Source of the DNA: Amphritea japonica ATCC BAA-1530
Lineage (GTDB): Bacteria; Pseudomonadota; Gammaproteobacteria; Pseudomonadales; Balneatricaceae
Assembly (NCBI RefSeq): GCF_016592435.1
Contig: NZ_AP014545.1
Coordinates: 1,178,001 to 1,242,000 of the forward strand
Direction: 5' to 3'
DNA: 64,000 bases
The notes under the pieces were generated by a model, which saw only the letters and a program-made list of their open reading frames with translations, had not been told where the DNA came from and searched no databases. Made by a program: the position numbers and the translations under genes. Of this stretch, positions 1-8,890 are shown one piece after another (position 1 is the first letter of the stretch; every line of letters begins with the position of its first letter).

Positions 1-1
1 T

Positions 2-814
2 GCTAAGGCGGATCTGATCGCTGAAAGCATGGAAGTGACGGGTAACAGTATTGAGCTGAGTCGCTACATGGAGAAGATGTTCGATCAGTTCGGTGTCGAG
101 CAACAAGTTCACGGCAGCAACAGTATCATCCTCAGTCCGGGTGATCATATGCATTACGACAGTCTGCCGGGGTTACCGGCTGAGGGTATGACGGCAACCT
201 ATAGCCGGACGCTGGCACTGGGTCGTGAAGACATGCAGTTCCTTACCTGGGAGCATCCTCTGGTGATGGGTACGATGGATATTGTTACCGAGGGTGATTT
301 TGGTAATACAGCGGTGTGTTCGATTAAGTTACCACCGTTAAAGCCCGGTACACTATTGCTAGAGTCTATCTATACACTGCATTGTGCAGCACCGAAAAAA
401 ATTCAGATACAACGTTATCTGCCCCAGACGCTGAGCCGGATAGTCGTGGATACTAATGGAACAGACTTGAGCGCCATTCTGACGGAAGCGCATATTAATA
501 ACCTGGCTGAACGGGTTGGTCGTCGTCAGTCGGTTGAGATTGTGAAGCATACCCGTTCTGAGATTAGTTCGATGGTGGATCGAGTTGAAGCGATTGCTGA
601 AACTCAATTACCTGCGATGCTGAGCGAAGCCCAACAGAAAGTGCAGACATTGCTGGGTGTGGAGCAGGACAGACTCAAAGCGCTGGCGCAGGTGAATCCG
701 AATATCCGTCAGGAAGAGATCGACTATCTGGCGCAAACCCGGAGTGATCTTGAACAGTACCTTGAGAGCGCTACCATGAAGCTGGATGCGGTGAGAGTCA
801 TTATCGCAACTTGA
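2..814 (+). CDS. rapA: RNA polymerase-associated helicase RapA, C-terminal part (5' end outside window)
   Basis: This is the last ~270 codons of the Swi2/Snf2-type ATPase that recycles RNA polymerase after transcription. The frame is open to the left edge from base 2, so the ATPase core (family length about 950 residues) lies outside the window. The visible part matches the RapA C-terminal domain as I know it: a run beginning YMEKMFDQFGVE, then GDHM, SLPGLPAEGMTATY, REDMQFLTWEHPLV and the terminal VNPNIRQEEIDYL segment before a helical tail. The first ATG at base 29 is internal, not the start. It is followed on the same strand by a separate helicase gene. The assignment is firm; completeness cannot be judged. 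Confidence 0.93.
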   Translation, partial: AKADLIAESMEVTGNSIELSRYMEKMFDQFGVEQQVHGSNSIILSPGDHMHYDSLPGLPAEGMTATYSRTLALGREDMQFLTWEHPLVMGTMDIVTEGDFGNTAVCSIKLPPLKPGTLLLESIYTLHCAAPKKIQIQRYLPQTLSRIVVDTNGTDLSAILTEAHINNLAERVGRRQSVEIVKHTRSEISSMVDRVEAIAETQLPAMLSEAQQKVQTLLGVEQDRLKALAQVNPNIRQEEIDYLAQTRSDLEQYLESATMKLDAVRVIIAT

Positions 815-889
815 TTCTGCTATGATTGTTCGTCTCACGCAGATATTCAAATGAAATGAGTTAACAGCTAGTCAAAACCGGAGCAGATT

Positions 890-2218
890 TTGTCCAACGC
901 GGAAAACTTTAACGACCTGGGGCTGGACCCCCGGCTCAGCCCCATTCTTGATCATCAGGGCATTACTGAGCCGACGGAGATTCAGGCGCTGGCAATACCT
1001 ACAGCGATGGCCGGGCATGACCTGATTGCGTCATCGAAAACAGGCTCCGGTAAAACACTGGCGTACCTGCTGCCGACGATGCAGCGTTTGATGCGTAAGA
1101 AAGCACTGAATAAACGGGACCCCCGCGTACTGATTCTGGCACCAACCCGCGAGCTGGCTAAACAGGTTTACGCTCAGCTTCGCAGTCTGGTCAGTGGAAC
1201 GACCTATAAAGCGGCATTGGTTTTGGGGGGCGAAAACTTTAATGATCAGGCTAAAGCTTTGGCCAAAGATCCTCATGTTGTCGTCGCGACACCCGGGCGT
1301 TTGGTTAATCATCTGGATGAGCGTTCGCTTTTTCTGGAAGGGCTTGAGCTGCTCATTTTAGATGAAGCGGATCGAATGCTCGATCTTGGATTTGCCGCTG
1401 AATTGACCCGGATTAATCAGACGGCCAGTCACCGTTTACGTCAGACACTGATGTTTTCAGCCACACTGGAACATGCTGCGGTCAATAGTATGGCTGTGAA
1501 ACTGTTGAAAGCGCCTAAACGTATTGCTATTGGTGCGGCCAATGCAGAACATGCAGATATTGAAAAACGTTTCTATCTGTCTGATCACCTGGATCACAAA
1601 CAGGCTTTGTTGGAGAAGGTCCTCGAGACTGAAACTTATCAACAGGTGATTATCTTTACTGCGACCCGGTCGGATACCGATAGGTTGTCGCAACTGTTGA
1701 CCGGTCAGGGGCTGAAAACAGCTGCGCTGAGTGGAGAGATGAGTCAGGCTGACAGAAACAAAATAATGGACAGCTTTAGCCGGGGTCAACAACAGGTGCT
1801 TATTACGACCGATGTGGCTTCTCGCGGGCTGGATCTTTTGCAGGTTTCACTGGTGGTGAACTTTGATATGCCTAAACAGGCAGAAGAGTATGTTCACCGG
1901 ATCGGTCGTACTGGTCGTGCGGGGGCGAAAGGTGTAGCGGTTTCCCTGGTTGGACCGAAAGACTGGGAGGCTTTTAAGCGGGTTGAGAGCTTCTTGCAAC
2001 AACCGATTAATTTTAGTGAACTTCAAGGTTTAAAAGCGAAGTTCAAAGGACTTAAACCTGCGCCTGTAAAATCCGCTGATAAAGCGGCTAAAAATACAGC
2101 CAAAGCGCGTCCAAAGCGAGTTGTTAAAGCGCCACAGGATCGTAAGAATCGCCGTAAGGCGAATCGGGAGATCGTCTCAGACGATGGCATGGCTCCCTTG
2201 AAAAAGAAAAAACTTTGA
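890..2218 (+). CDS. DEAD-box ATP-dependent RNA helicase (SrmB/RhlE-like)
   Basis: An ATP-driven RNA-unwinding enzyme, probably acting in ribosome assembly or mRNA turnover in the cytoplasm. The 442 residues hold the full DEAD-box set: a Q-motif region (res. 7-31), Walker A SSKTGSGKT (48-56), PTRELA (85-90), TPGR, DEAD (158-161), SAT (190-192), a helicase C domain with TTDVASRGLD and HRIGRTGRAG, and a Lys/Arg-rich tail from about res. 395 of the kind that binds RNA. The start is a TTG preceded by GGAG at a spacing of 6; no in-frame ATG lies nearby. The tail and overall similarity suggest the SrmB/RhlE branch, but which paralogue it is cannot be settled by eye. Confidence 0.9.
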   Translation: MSNAENFNDLGLDPRLSPILDHQGITEPTEIQALAIPTAMAGHDLIASSKTGSGKTLAYLLPTMQRLMRKKALNKRDPRVLILAPTRELAKQVYAQLRSLVSGTTYKAALVLGGENFNDQAKALAKDPHVVVATPGRLVNHLDERSLFLEGLELLILDEADRMLDLGFAAELTRINQTASHRLRQTLMFSATLEHAAVNSMAVKLLKAPKRIAIGAANAEHADIEKRFYLSDHLDHKQALLEKVLETETYQQVIIFTATRSDTDRLSQLLTGQGLKTAALSGEMSQADRNKIMDSFSRGQQQVLITTDVASRGLDLLQVSLVVNFDMPKQAEEYVHRIGRTGRAGAKGVAVSLVGPKDWEAFKRVESFLQQPINFSELQGLKAKFKGLKPAPVKSADKAAKNTAKARPKRVVKAPQDRKNRRKANREIVSDDGMAPLKKKKL

Positions 2219-2244
2219 TCAATGCCCTGAGTATCATTAAAAAC

Positions 2245-2265
2245 CAGCCAACAGGCTGTTTTTTT
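2245..2265 (+). terminator. Rho-independent terminator after the helicase gene
   Basis: A 5-bp stem CAGCC/GGCTG with a 4-base loop is followed directly by seven T residues, 27 bases after the helicase stop codon. Confidence 0.8.
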
Positions 2266-2351
2266 CACCTCCCAAACTGATGACTGATAGCTTTGTAATA
2301 CACCAGACACCCTGCTTAAAATAGGGTTAATACATTCGTGGGGGTTTAAAA

Positions 2352-2657
2352 ATGAAAAAATTTAGTGGTATTTTGTTTGCTGCCTGTGCATTTACTTTCT
2401 CTGCACCTATGGTTCAGGCTGATGGCGCAGCTGTATTTCAAACTTGTGTTGAGTGCCATGGTGCTAATGCAGAGAAAGCTGCGATGGGCAAGTCTCAGGT
2501 GATAAAGGGATGGTCGTCTTCTCAGGTTGTTGACGCGTTGACTGGCTATAAAGCGGGGACTTATGGTGGCCCTATGAAAGCCCTGATGAAGGTTCAGGTA
2601 GATAAATTAGATGAGTCTTCTATTCAGGCTGTGGCTGATTACATAGCTGGCTTATAA
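2352..2657 (+). CDS. Small periplasmic class I cytochrome c (single haem)
   Basis: A 101-residue electron carrier. A signal peptide (res. 1-23, cleavage after VQA) exports it, and one haem site C32-V-E-C-H36 binds haem c covalently. The sixth ligand is probably a Met in the GGPMKALM stretch (M75 or M79). The size and the end of the chain (SIQAVADYIAGL helix) fit the c-553/c5-like family of soluble periplasmic cytochromes. It stands alone between two terminators, so it is a single-gene unit. Its partners cannot be read from the sequence; a role as donor in respiration, including to the nearby N2O reductase, is only a guess. Confidence 0.88.
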   Translation: MKKFSGILFAACAFTFSAPMVQADGAAVFQTCVECHGANAEKAAMGKSQVIKGWSSSQVVDALTGYKAGTYGGPMKALMKVQVDKLDESSIQAVADYIAGL

Positions 2658-2667
2658 TTCTAGGAAT

Positions 2668-2705
2668 AGCAATAACCGGTGTAGGCCGGTTATTGCTGTT
2701 TTTTT
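2668..2705 (+). terminator. Rho-independent terminator after cytochrome c
   Basis: A perfect 12-bp stem (AGCAATAACCGG with its complement at 2686-2697) with a 6-base loop is followed by TG and seven T residues, just downstream of the cytochrome stop. Confidence 0.9.
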
Positions 2706-2837
2706 AGCTTCTACGCCTACTAAAGTGACATGTTTCATCTATTCTTAATATATCGACTAGAGAGATTGATGGCGACGTAGCTACATGATTTAACTGTTTT
2801 TTTGGGTCTGAAAAGTCATAAGTGACTGGAGATAAGG

Positions 2838-5816
2838 ATGTTACGAGTACCCTTCAGGGCCGGGACCTTTTTATTATTTATAGTCAGCTGTCTCTTAACG
2901 ATAGCGGCTTCTGCTGCAGACTCTTCCTGGCGTTCGCAAAATCTTTCCTCTGACGAAATTACCTGGCTTGAACAACATCCTCGCTTAAAATTAGGTATTG
3001 ATCGTTCTTTTTATCCATATGAATGGATTGATGAAAAAGGGCGTTACACGGGTATAGCGGCTGACTTCATGCGTTTGTTAGAGCAGCGGCTGGAGGTTAA
3101 GTTTGTCCCGGTTACTGATAAAACTTCCTGGGGGGAGGTACTAACCGCCGCAAAAGCGGGTGAGTATGATTTGCTACCTTGTGTTGTGCAGACCGCAGAC
3201 AGGCTTGAATACCTCAATTTTACAACACCCTATCTATCTAGTTCTGAAGTAATCATTAGTGAACAGGCACGGGGGTATATTGGCACTCTCGATAAGCTCA
3301 ATGGAAAGCGGGTGGCGATTCATAAAGGCCATTTTACTAATGAGCTGCTGCGCCGTGACTATCCTGAAATTACGATCGTCAATACCTCTTCAATTCAGGA
3401 AGCTCTGCGTTTAGTTGAAGACGGAAGTGTCGAAGCTTTTGTTGGAGACGCAACGGCTGCTAATTATGTAATGAAACAGAAGGGGATTCTCAACTTAAGT
3501 TTTTCCGGCCATACAGACTATAAGAGCGAATTTCGACTTGGAGTACCACAGAATACTCCTCAGCTATTAAGTATTATGCAGAAAGCCCTTGATAGTATTA
3601 CTGAAGCAGAGCATCAGCAGATATTTGATCAATGGAGTGATCTGGAAATTCCCAAGGGTATTGCGCAGGATACAATATTTAAAGCAGGAGCCATTTTAGC
3701 TCTATTGTTTATTTTCTTTCTTTATTGGAATTATCGATTACGGAGGTCTGAAGCGGCCCATAAACTAAGTGAACAACGCTTTAAAAACCTGGTTGATACA
3801 ACCGATGGCGTCGTATGGGAAGCGGATATCCGTGCTGATACATTTACCTATATCAGCGAAAATGTGGAACGTATTCTTGGGTATTCTGTGAATGAATGGC
3901 TACAGCCGCATTTCTGGCCTAAATATATTCACCCGGAAGACCGTCAGTGGGCAGTGGATTTTTGTCAGAAAGAAACCTGTAAACTGAAAGATCATGAGTT
4001 TGAATATCGTTATATTACCGCTCAGGGCGAGACTGTCTGGATCCGGGATATGGTCAGCGTCGTAACCGAAGAGGGCAAACCTCGGTGGCTGCGCGGGTTA
4101 ATGCTGAATATTACGGACCAGAAGACGGCAGAGATGCTGGTTCGACAAAGTGAGTCTCGCTTTCGAGAGTTGATTGAAAGCCTGCCGGCTATCGCTGTAC
4201 AGGGCTATGATAAGAACCGCCGGGTTATTTATTGGAATGATGCCAGTGAAATGCTCTATGGTTTTAGTCGTGAAGATGCTCGGGGTCAGCTTCTTGAAGA
4301 TCTGATTATTCCTGATTACATGCGCCATGATGTGATAGAAGCGCATCGGCTATGGGTAGAAGAACATCAGGCGATTCCTCCGGCGGAATTAGAGTTATTG
4401 CATAAAGACGGTAGCCTGGTGCCTGTTTTTAGCAGCCATGTAATGCTGCAGTCGGAACATGATTCAGAAGAGATGTACTGTATCGATGTTAGCCTGTTAG
4501 AGCAGAAGCAAGCCTACGCTGAACTCACCCGTATCGCGCATTATGACGAATTAACCGAACTGCCTAATCGAAGAACCTTTACTGACCGTTTACGACAGAT
4601 GATGAAGCGAGCAGACAGAGAAGGTCGACAGGTTGCGGTTATGATGCTGGATCTGGATCGCTTTAAAGAAGTTAATGATACTCTGGGTCATGATCATGGT
4701 GACTTGCTACTTCAGGAAGCAGCATTGAGGTTAAAGTCTTGTGTTCGATCGACGGATACAGTGGCTAGATTGGGCGGTGATGAGTTTCTGGTTATTCTTG
4801 ATGAGATTGGCAATGTCTCGGTTGTGGATAGGATCGCCTTAAATATGCTTCAGAAGATGAGAGAACCTTTTCTTCTTAACGATCATCGGTCTTTTGTATC
4901 GGCGAGCGTTGGTATCACACTTTATCCCAGTGATGCGATGACACTGGAAGCGTTATTAAAAAATGCCGACCAGGCGATGTACGCAGCCAAAGATAAGGGG
5001 CGAAACAGGTATCATTATTTTACCCTTGAAATGGAAGCAGCTGCCCAGCGTCGCAGACATATGCTTAATGAGTTGAGGGATGCAACAATCCAGCAGCAGT
5101 TGGAGTTGTACTATCAACCGGTGATTGATCTCAGGGACAACTCATTGGTCAAGGCGGAAGCGTTGTTGCGGTGGAATCATCCGAAAGGTCAAATTCCGCC
5201 GATGGAGTTTATTCCTCTGGCAGAAGAGACCGGCTTGATTGTTGAGATCGGTAACTGGGTCTTCGCCGAAGTCTTTCGACAGGCCGCAGTATGGAAATCA
5301 CATTATAAAACAGATCTGCAAATCTGTATTAATACATCGCCCGCACAGTATAAAGATGAACAGGGCTGTTTACCGGGTTGGCTTGGCAACCTTAGGGGTG
5401 AAGAGGCGGCTTCGGTCAATCTTTGTGTTGAGATTACTGAAACCCTGCTGATGGAAGCCGGGGATGAGGTGACCAACAGGCTGATGCAATTCCGGGATCA
5501 GGGTATAGAGGTTGCGCTTGATGATTTTGGTACTGGTTATTCATCACTGGCTTATTTGAAACAGTTTGATATCGATTACCTGAAAATTGACAAGAGTTTT
5601 GTCAGTAATCTAAAACCAAACTCGAGTGACCTGGTGCTTTGCGAAGCGATTATTGTGATGGCGCATACCCTGGGCATAAAAGTGATTGCCGAGGGTGTGG
5701 AAACTGAAGAGCAGAAGCTGTTGCTGATGGAGGTTGGATGTGACTTTGGCCAGGGCTATCTGTTTAGTCGCCCCATACCAGCACAAGCGTTTGCAGAGCG
5801 TTGGCTTGAATCTTAA
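2838..5816 (+). CDS. Membrane sensor with periplasmic binding domain, two PAS, GGDEF and EAL domains
   Basis: A 992-residue c-di-GMP signalling protein. Order: signal peptide (1-26), a type 3 periplasmic solute-binding domain (about 45-270, of the amino-acid-binding/BvgS-sensor kind), one membrane segment (about 283-300), PAS (about 312-430), PAS (about 440-560), GGDEF (about 570-735) and EAL (about 745-985). The cyclase motif is intact (GGDEF at 646-650) with the inhibitory I-site RSTD five residues before it. The phosphodiesterase side also looks intact: EAL at 774-776, INTSP, EITE, DDFGTGYSSL, KIDKSF and AEGVETEEQ. Both activities are therefore possible; which dominates depends on ligand and cannot be read here. 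An ATG start follows GGAG (GACTGGAGATAAGG). Single gene, no operon partner. Confidence 0.92.
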   Translation: MLRVPFRAGTFLLFIVSCLLTIAASAADSSWRSQNLSSDEITWLEQHPRLKLGIDRSFYPYEWIDEKGRYTGIAADFMRLLEQRLEVKFVPVTDKTSWGEVLTAAKAGEYDLLPCVVQTADRLEYLNFTTPYLSSSEVIISEQARGYIGTLDKLNGKRVAIHKGHFTNELLRRDYPEITIVNTSSIQEALRLVEDGSVEAFVGDATAANYVMKQKGILNLSFSGHTDYKSEFRLGVPQNTPQLLSIMQKALDSITEAEHQQIFDQWSDLEIPKGIAQDTIFKAGAILALLFIFFLYWNYRLRRSEAAHKLSEQRFKNLVDTTDGVVWEADIRADTFTYISENVERILGYSVNEWLQPHFWPKYIHPEDRQWAVDFCQKETCKLKDHEFEYRYITAQGETVWIRDMVSVVTEEGKPRWLRGLMLNITDQKTAEMLVRQSESRFRELIESLPAIAVQGYDKNRRVIYWNDASEMLYGFSREDARGQLLEDLIIPDYMRHDVIEAHRLWVEEHQAIPPAELELLHKDGSLVPVFSSHVMLQSEHDSEEMYCIDVSLLEQKQAYAELTRIAHYDELTELPNRRTFTDRLRQMMKRADREGRQVAVMMLDLDRFKEVNDTLGHDHGDLLLQEAALRLKSCVRSTDTVARLGGDEFLVILDEIGNVSVVDRIALNMLQKMREPFLLNDHRSFVSASVGITLYPSDAMTLEALLKNADQAMYAAKDKGRNRYHYFTLEMEAAAQRRRHMLNELRDATIQQQLELYYQPVIDLRDNSLVKAEALLRWNHPKGQIPPMEFIPLAEETGLIVEIGNWVFAEVFRQAAVWKSHYKTDLQICINTSPAQYKDEQGCLPGWLGNLRGEEAASVNLCVEITETLLMEAGDEVTNRLMQFRDQGIEVALDDFGTGYSSLAYLKQFDIDYLKIDKSFVSNLKPNSSDLVLCEAIIVMAHTLGIKVIAEGVETEEQKLLLMEVGCDFGQGYLFSRPIPAQAFAERWLES

Positions 5817-6067
5817 GTAAGTGATTTCTCAGAGTAAGCCGTTCACTTATATTTTATAACCACGTTAGCATCGGTAACCTGCTACCACCTGATTAAACCT
5901 CTCTTCTGATTCAATATGCCGTACTGGCGTTTTGGCTTTTTATTACCATACTTAATTCTGAATCTGTATATCCGCGCTGCTAAATCAGTTGACTCGTTTT
6001 AGCGGGAATACTTTTGTCATAGTGCAGGGTGATACCACCCACTACATCTGTTTGTAAATTTTCCAGA

Positions 6068-6109
6068 TTGATAATTATCAAGGGGCGCAGGGAATGACCT
6101 TGTTATTAT
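6068..6109 (+). promoter_or_regulatory. FNR/ANR/DNR-type promoter of the nos operon
   Basis: TTGATAATTATCAA at 6068-6081 is a perfect TTGAT-N4-ATCAA box, the site bound by oxygen- and NO-responsive Crp/Fnr regulators. A -10-like TATTAT lies at 6104-6109, which puts the expected start near 6116 and the box centre near -41.5, the classic position for activation. The first gene downstream (6158) is the CusF-like gene of the nos cluster. Induction under low oxygen, or by nitrogen oxides through a DNR/NNR homologue, is inferred. Confidence 0.88.
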
Positions 6110-6112
6110 CTT

Positions 6113-6133
6113 GGTGCGACAAATTGTCGCACC
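6113..6133 (+). repeat. Perfect inverted repeat at the expected 5' end of the nos mRNA
   Basis: Two 10-base arms, GGTGCGACAA and TTGTCGCACC, are separated by a single A. The repeat covers the predicted transcription start and lies 24 bases before the GTG start of the first gene. It could be a second operator (repressor site over the start point) or a 5' mRNA hairpin. No T-run follows, so it is not a terminator. Which regulator family would bind it is unknown to me. Confidence 0.75.
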
Positions 6134-6157
6134 TATTATCTGGTGTAGGAGTTCGTA

Positions 6158-6556
6158 GTGAAATTAATAATGACAGGGATAGTGCGAGCCTTGGCTACTG
6201 TAGTGATGGTTGCCGGTTTAATCAGTATCGCCACAGCGGCAACTGATATGCAGCATCAGTCAGGTCAACACAGTGAGAGTAAGCACGCGACAATGCATCA
6301 CGCGATGAAAGCTGACTCTGCAATGCAGGGAGAAGTTGTCGTTGACGGTGTTGTGAAACGGGTTCTTACAGACTCAAAGCAGATCATTGTGCAGCACCAG
6401 CCTATACCGCAGTGGAATATGTCAGCGATGCAGATGAAATTTGATCTGGCTGACGGTCTGTTAGTTTCAGATTTTAAAGTAGATCAGGAGATCCACTTTC
6501 GTCTGGGGCATAAGAATATGATGAAATTTACGATTCTAGAGCTCGTCATGGAATAA
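6158..6556 (+). CDS. Periplasmic CusF-like copper-binding protein
   Basis: A 132-residue exported protein, first gene of the nos operon. It has a signal peptide (about 1-28), a His/Met-rich linker (28-56), and a CusF-type beta-barrel domain. The copper site pattern is H80-x-P-I-P-x-x-x-M88-x-x-M91-x-M93: H80, M91 and M93 align with CusF H36, M47 and M49, and M88 replaces the capping Trp of E. coli CusF, as in many CusF relatives. Starts at GTG after GGAG (6148-6151). Its place ahead of nosR, nosZ and the copper-loading genes suggests it buffers or delivers Cu(I) for NosZ; that role is inference, as CusF itself serves copper export. Confidence 0.82.
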   Translation: MKLIMTGIVRALATVVMVAGLISIATAATDMQHQSGQHSESKHATMHHAMKADSAMQGEVVVDGVVKRVLTDSKQIIVQHQPIPQWNMSAMQMKFDLADGLLVSDFKVDQEIHFRLGHKNMMKFTILELVME

Positions 6557-6659
6557 AGTCAGTATCAGGGAGCGTGCTGGTGACAGATGTATGTTTCTGT
6601 TGAATATTGTAGACATCGCTACGTCTCAACCTGCTTCGAATGTAAGTGTGGTAGTAACA

Positions 6660-8837
6660 ATGAAATCGTTTTACAGTTTTTTCCGAAAGCCTTTCCTTAT
6701 CCTGCTGTGGTTAATGGTAGTTGGCCTTTTTTCGCCCGTTTCAATGGCGATGGTACCAGTCACTGATGCGCAAAAGCTTGAGACCATAGCGCGCGCGTTT
6801 CCTGAAATGACATCAATCGAAGAGAAGCAACAGATTGCCGATGGAAAGCTTCTTGCCTGGAGCGCCTATAAGGGCGAAGAAATTCTGGGTTACGGTTTTG
6901 AAACGGATGATGTAACTAAAATTCCTGCTTATTCCGGTAAACCAGTCAATACGCTGGTTGCGATGGATATCGATGGAAAAATTCGCGCAACCCGTGTTCT
7001 GGAACATCATGAGCCTATTTTGTTGGTGGGGATTCCGGAACAGAAACTGTTTGATTTCGTTGCCGCCTACGAAGGCTTAAGTGTTACCGATAAGGTTCGC
7101 GTCGGTGCAGGTAATAACAAAGATGTACTTAACGTCGATGTAGTAGCGGGTGCGACCGTTACGGTGATGGTCGTAAACGAAGGCATTATGCGTTCGGCAC
7201 GTAAATTCGCTCAAATTATGGGTATCGCTGGCTTATCTGAAGTGGCTAAGATCCCCAAAGCGCTCATAAAGCCTGATACGTTTGCAAAAGCTGACTGGGA
7301 AACGCTTACCGGAGATGGTTCTGTACGTCGCCTGATGCTGGTGGAAGGTGATATTGATAAAGCCTTTGAAGGCACCGCCGCTGCGACTAAAGGGCATCAT
7401 GGTGAAGGCCGTAAGCAGCGTATGTTCATTGATATGTACTATGCGCCGTTGAATATACCCAGTATTGGTCGTAACTTGCTGGGCGATGATCAGTACAAAT
7501 GGTTAATGGGTGAGCTGGGCGAAGGTGATCAGGCGCTGGCAGTGATGGGTGAAGGCCAGTATTCGTTTAAAGGCAATGGCTATGTACGGGGCGGTATCTT
7601 TGATCGAACTCAACTGCAGCAAGCGGGCAAAGCAATAAGTTTTCATGATACTGATTATTACCGTTTAGATGATGTGTATATCGAGGGCTTTCCGGGCTTC
7701 CGTGAGATGGCGATATTCATTGTTCGTAATCAGTATGATTTTGATCTGGGTACCCCCTGGCAGTTGGAACTGCTGGTACGCCGTCAGGTTGGCGCACTGG
7801 ACAGTATTTTTACCAGCTTCAATGGCGATTACCTGACACCTGAAAAATATCTGGATCGTCCTGAGCCTGTTGTTGAGCCAGAGCCCGAACCGCTGTGGGT
7901 TTCAATATGGAAAGAGCGTGCATTTCAAATCATCGTCCTGACGGTTGCGCTGGCGATACTCTTTGTTGTGATCTTTATTCAGGATGTATTGGTGCGTTAC
8001 CCTCGCCTGATGCACGGCATTCGCCGGGCATATCTGGTATTTACGGTCTTTTTTATCGGCTGGTACACCTTAGGGCAGTTGTCCGTCGTCAATGTGTTTA
8101 CCTTTATGCATGCGCTTCAAGGGGATTTTCAGTGGAGCCTGTTCCTGCTTGATCCCATGCTCTTTATCCTCTGGGGCTTCACGGCGATGACTATGTTGCT
8201 CTGGGGGCGAGGTATCTTCTGCGGCTGGTTGTGCCCGTTTGGTGCGGCACAGGAGCTGATCAACGAATTGGCCCGTAAGCTAAAGATTAAGCAGTATGAT
8301 CTGCCATTCGCGGTGCATGAACGCCTCTGGGCACTGAAGTATGTGATTTTGTTAGGCTTGTTTGCCATTTCACTTGAATCTCTGTCACAAGCCGAGCGTT
8401 TTGCTGAGATTGAGCCCTTTAAAACGACTTTCCTACTTAAATTCCAGCGTGACTGGGGATACGTGTTCTACGCGGTATTCCTCCTGGTGATCAATATATT
8501 CACTCGTAAAGTGTACTGCCGTTATATCTGCCCACTGGGTGCAGCGTTGGCGATTCCTGCCCGCCTGCGCTTGTTTGATTGGCTTAAGCGCCGCAAAGAG
8601 TGTGGTCAGCCCTGTAAGGTTTGTGCAAATGAATGTGAAATTCAGGCGATCCATCCGGATGGCAGTATCAATGCCAATGAATGCCATCAGTGTCTGGATT
8701 GCCAGGTGACTTATTACCGGGATGACAAATGTCCTCCGCTGGTACAGAAAAAACGTAAGCGAACAAAGCAAGAAGCTGCATTGAGTAAAATTCCGGCAGT
8801 GCAAATTGACGACCTGACAGTTAAGTCAGGCGCCTAA
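6660..8837 (+). CDS. nosR: NosR, membrane flavo-iron-sulfur protein of N2O respiration
   Basis: NosR passes electrons from the quinone pool towards NosZ and is needed for its expression and activity. From N to C: signal/anchor segment, a periplasmic FMN-binding domain with the flavinylation motif [10 protein letters not shown] (about nt 7146-7175), a long periplasmic region, then several membrane helices carrying CxxxCP motifs (CGWLCP near 8220, CRYICP near 8518) of the NapH/NosR type, and a cytoplasmic 4Fe-4S pair ([15 protein letters not shown]). The open frame reaches back to an ATG at 6591, but the start at 6660 begins a proper signal sequence ([10 protein letters not shown]...), so I prefer it; neither has a strong ribosome site. 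No nosX/apbE flavin transferase lies in the cluster. Confidence 0.95.
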   Translation: MKSFYSFFRKPFLILLWLMVVGLFSPVSMAMVPVTDAQKLETIARAFPEMTSIEEKQQIADGKLLAWSAYKGEEILGYGFETDDVTKIPAYSGKPVNTLVAMDIDGKIRATRVLEHHEPILLVGIPEQKLFDFVAAYEGLSVTDKVRVGAGNNKDVLNVDVVAGATVTVMVVNEGIMRSARKFAQIMGIAGLSEVAKIPKALIKPDTFAKADWETLTGDGSVRRLMLVEGDIDKAFEGTAAATKGHHGEGRKQRMFIDMYYAPLNIPSIGRNLLGDDQYKWLMGELGEGDQALAVMGEGQYSFKGNGYVRGGIFDRTQLQQAGKAISFHDTDYYRLDDVYIEGFPGFREMAIFIVRNQYDFDLGTPWQLELLVRRQVGALDSIFTSFNGDYLTPEKYLDRPEPVVEPEPEPLWVSIWKERAFQIIVLTVALAILFVVIFIQDVLVRYPRLMHGIRRAYLVFTVFFIGWYTLGQLSVVNVFTFMHALQGDFQWSLFLLDPMLFILWGFTAMTMLLWGRGIFCGWLCPFGAAQELINELARKLKIKQYDLPFAVHERLWALKYVILLGLFAISLESLSQAERFAEIEPFKTTFLLKFQRDWGYVFYAVFLLVINIFTRKVYCRYICPLGAALAIPARLRLFDWLKRRKECGQPCKVCANECEIQAIHPDGSINANECHQCLDCQVTYYRDDKCPPLVQKKRKRTKQEAALSKIPAVQIDDLTVKSGA

Positions 8838-8890
8838 ATAAAACACCGCCTCGTCATAAGGCCGGGCGTATTTTTGTGGAGATCAAAACC

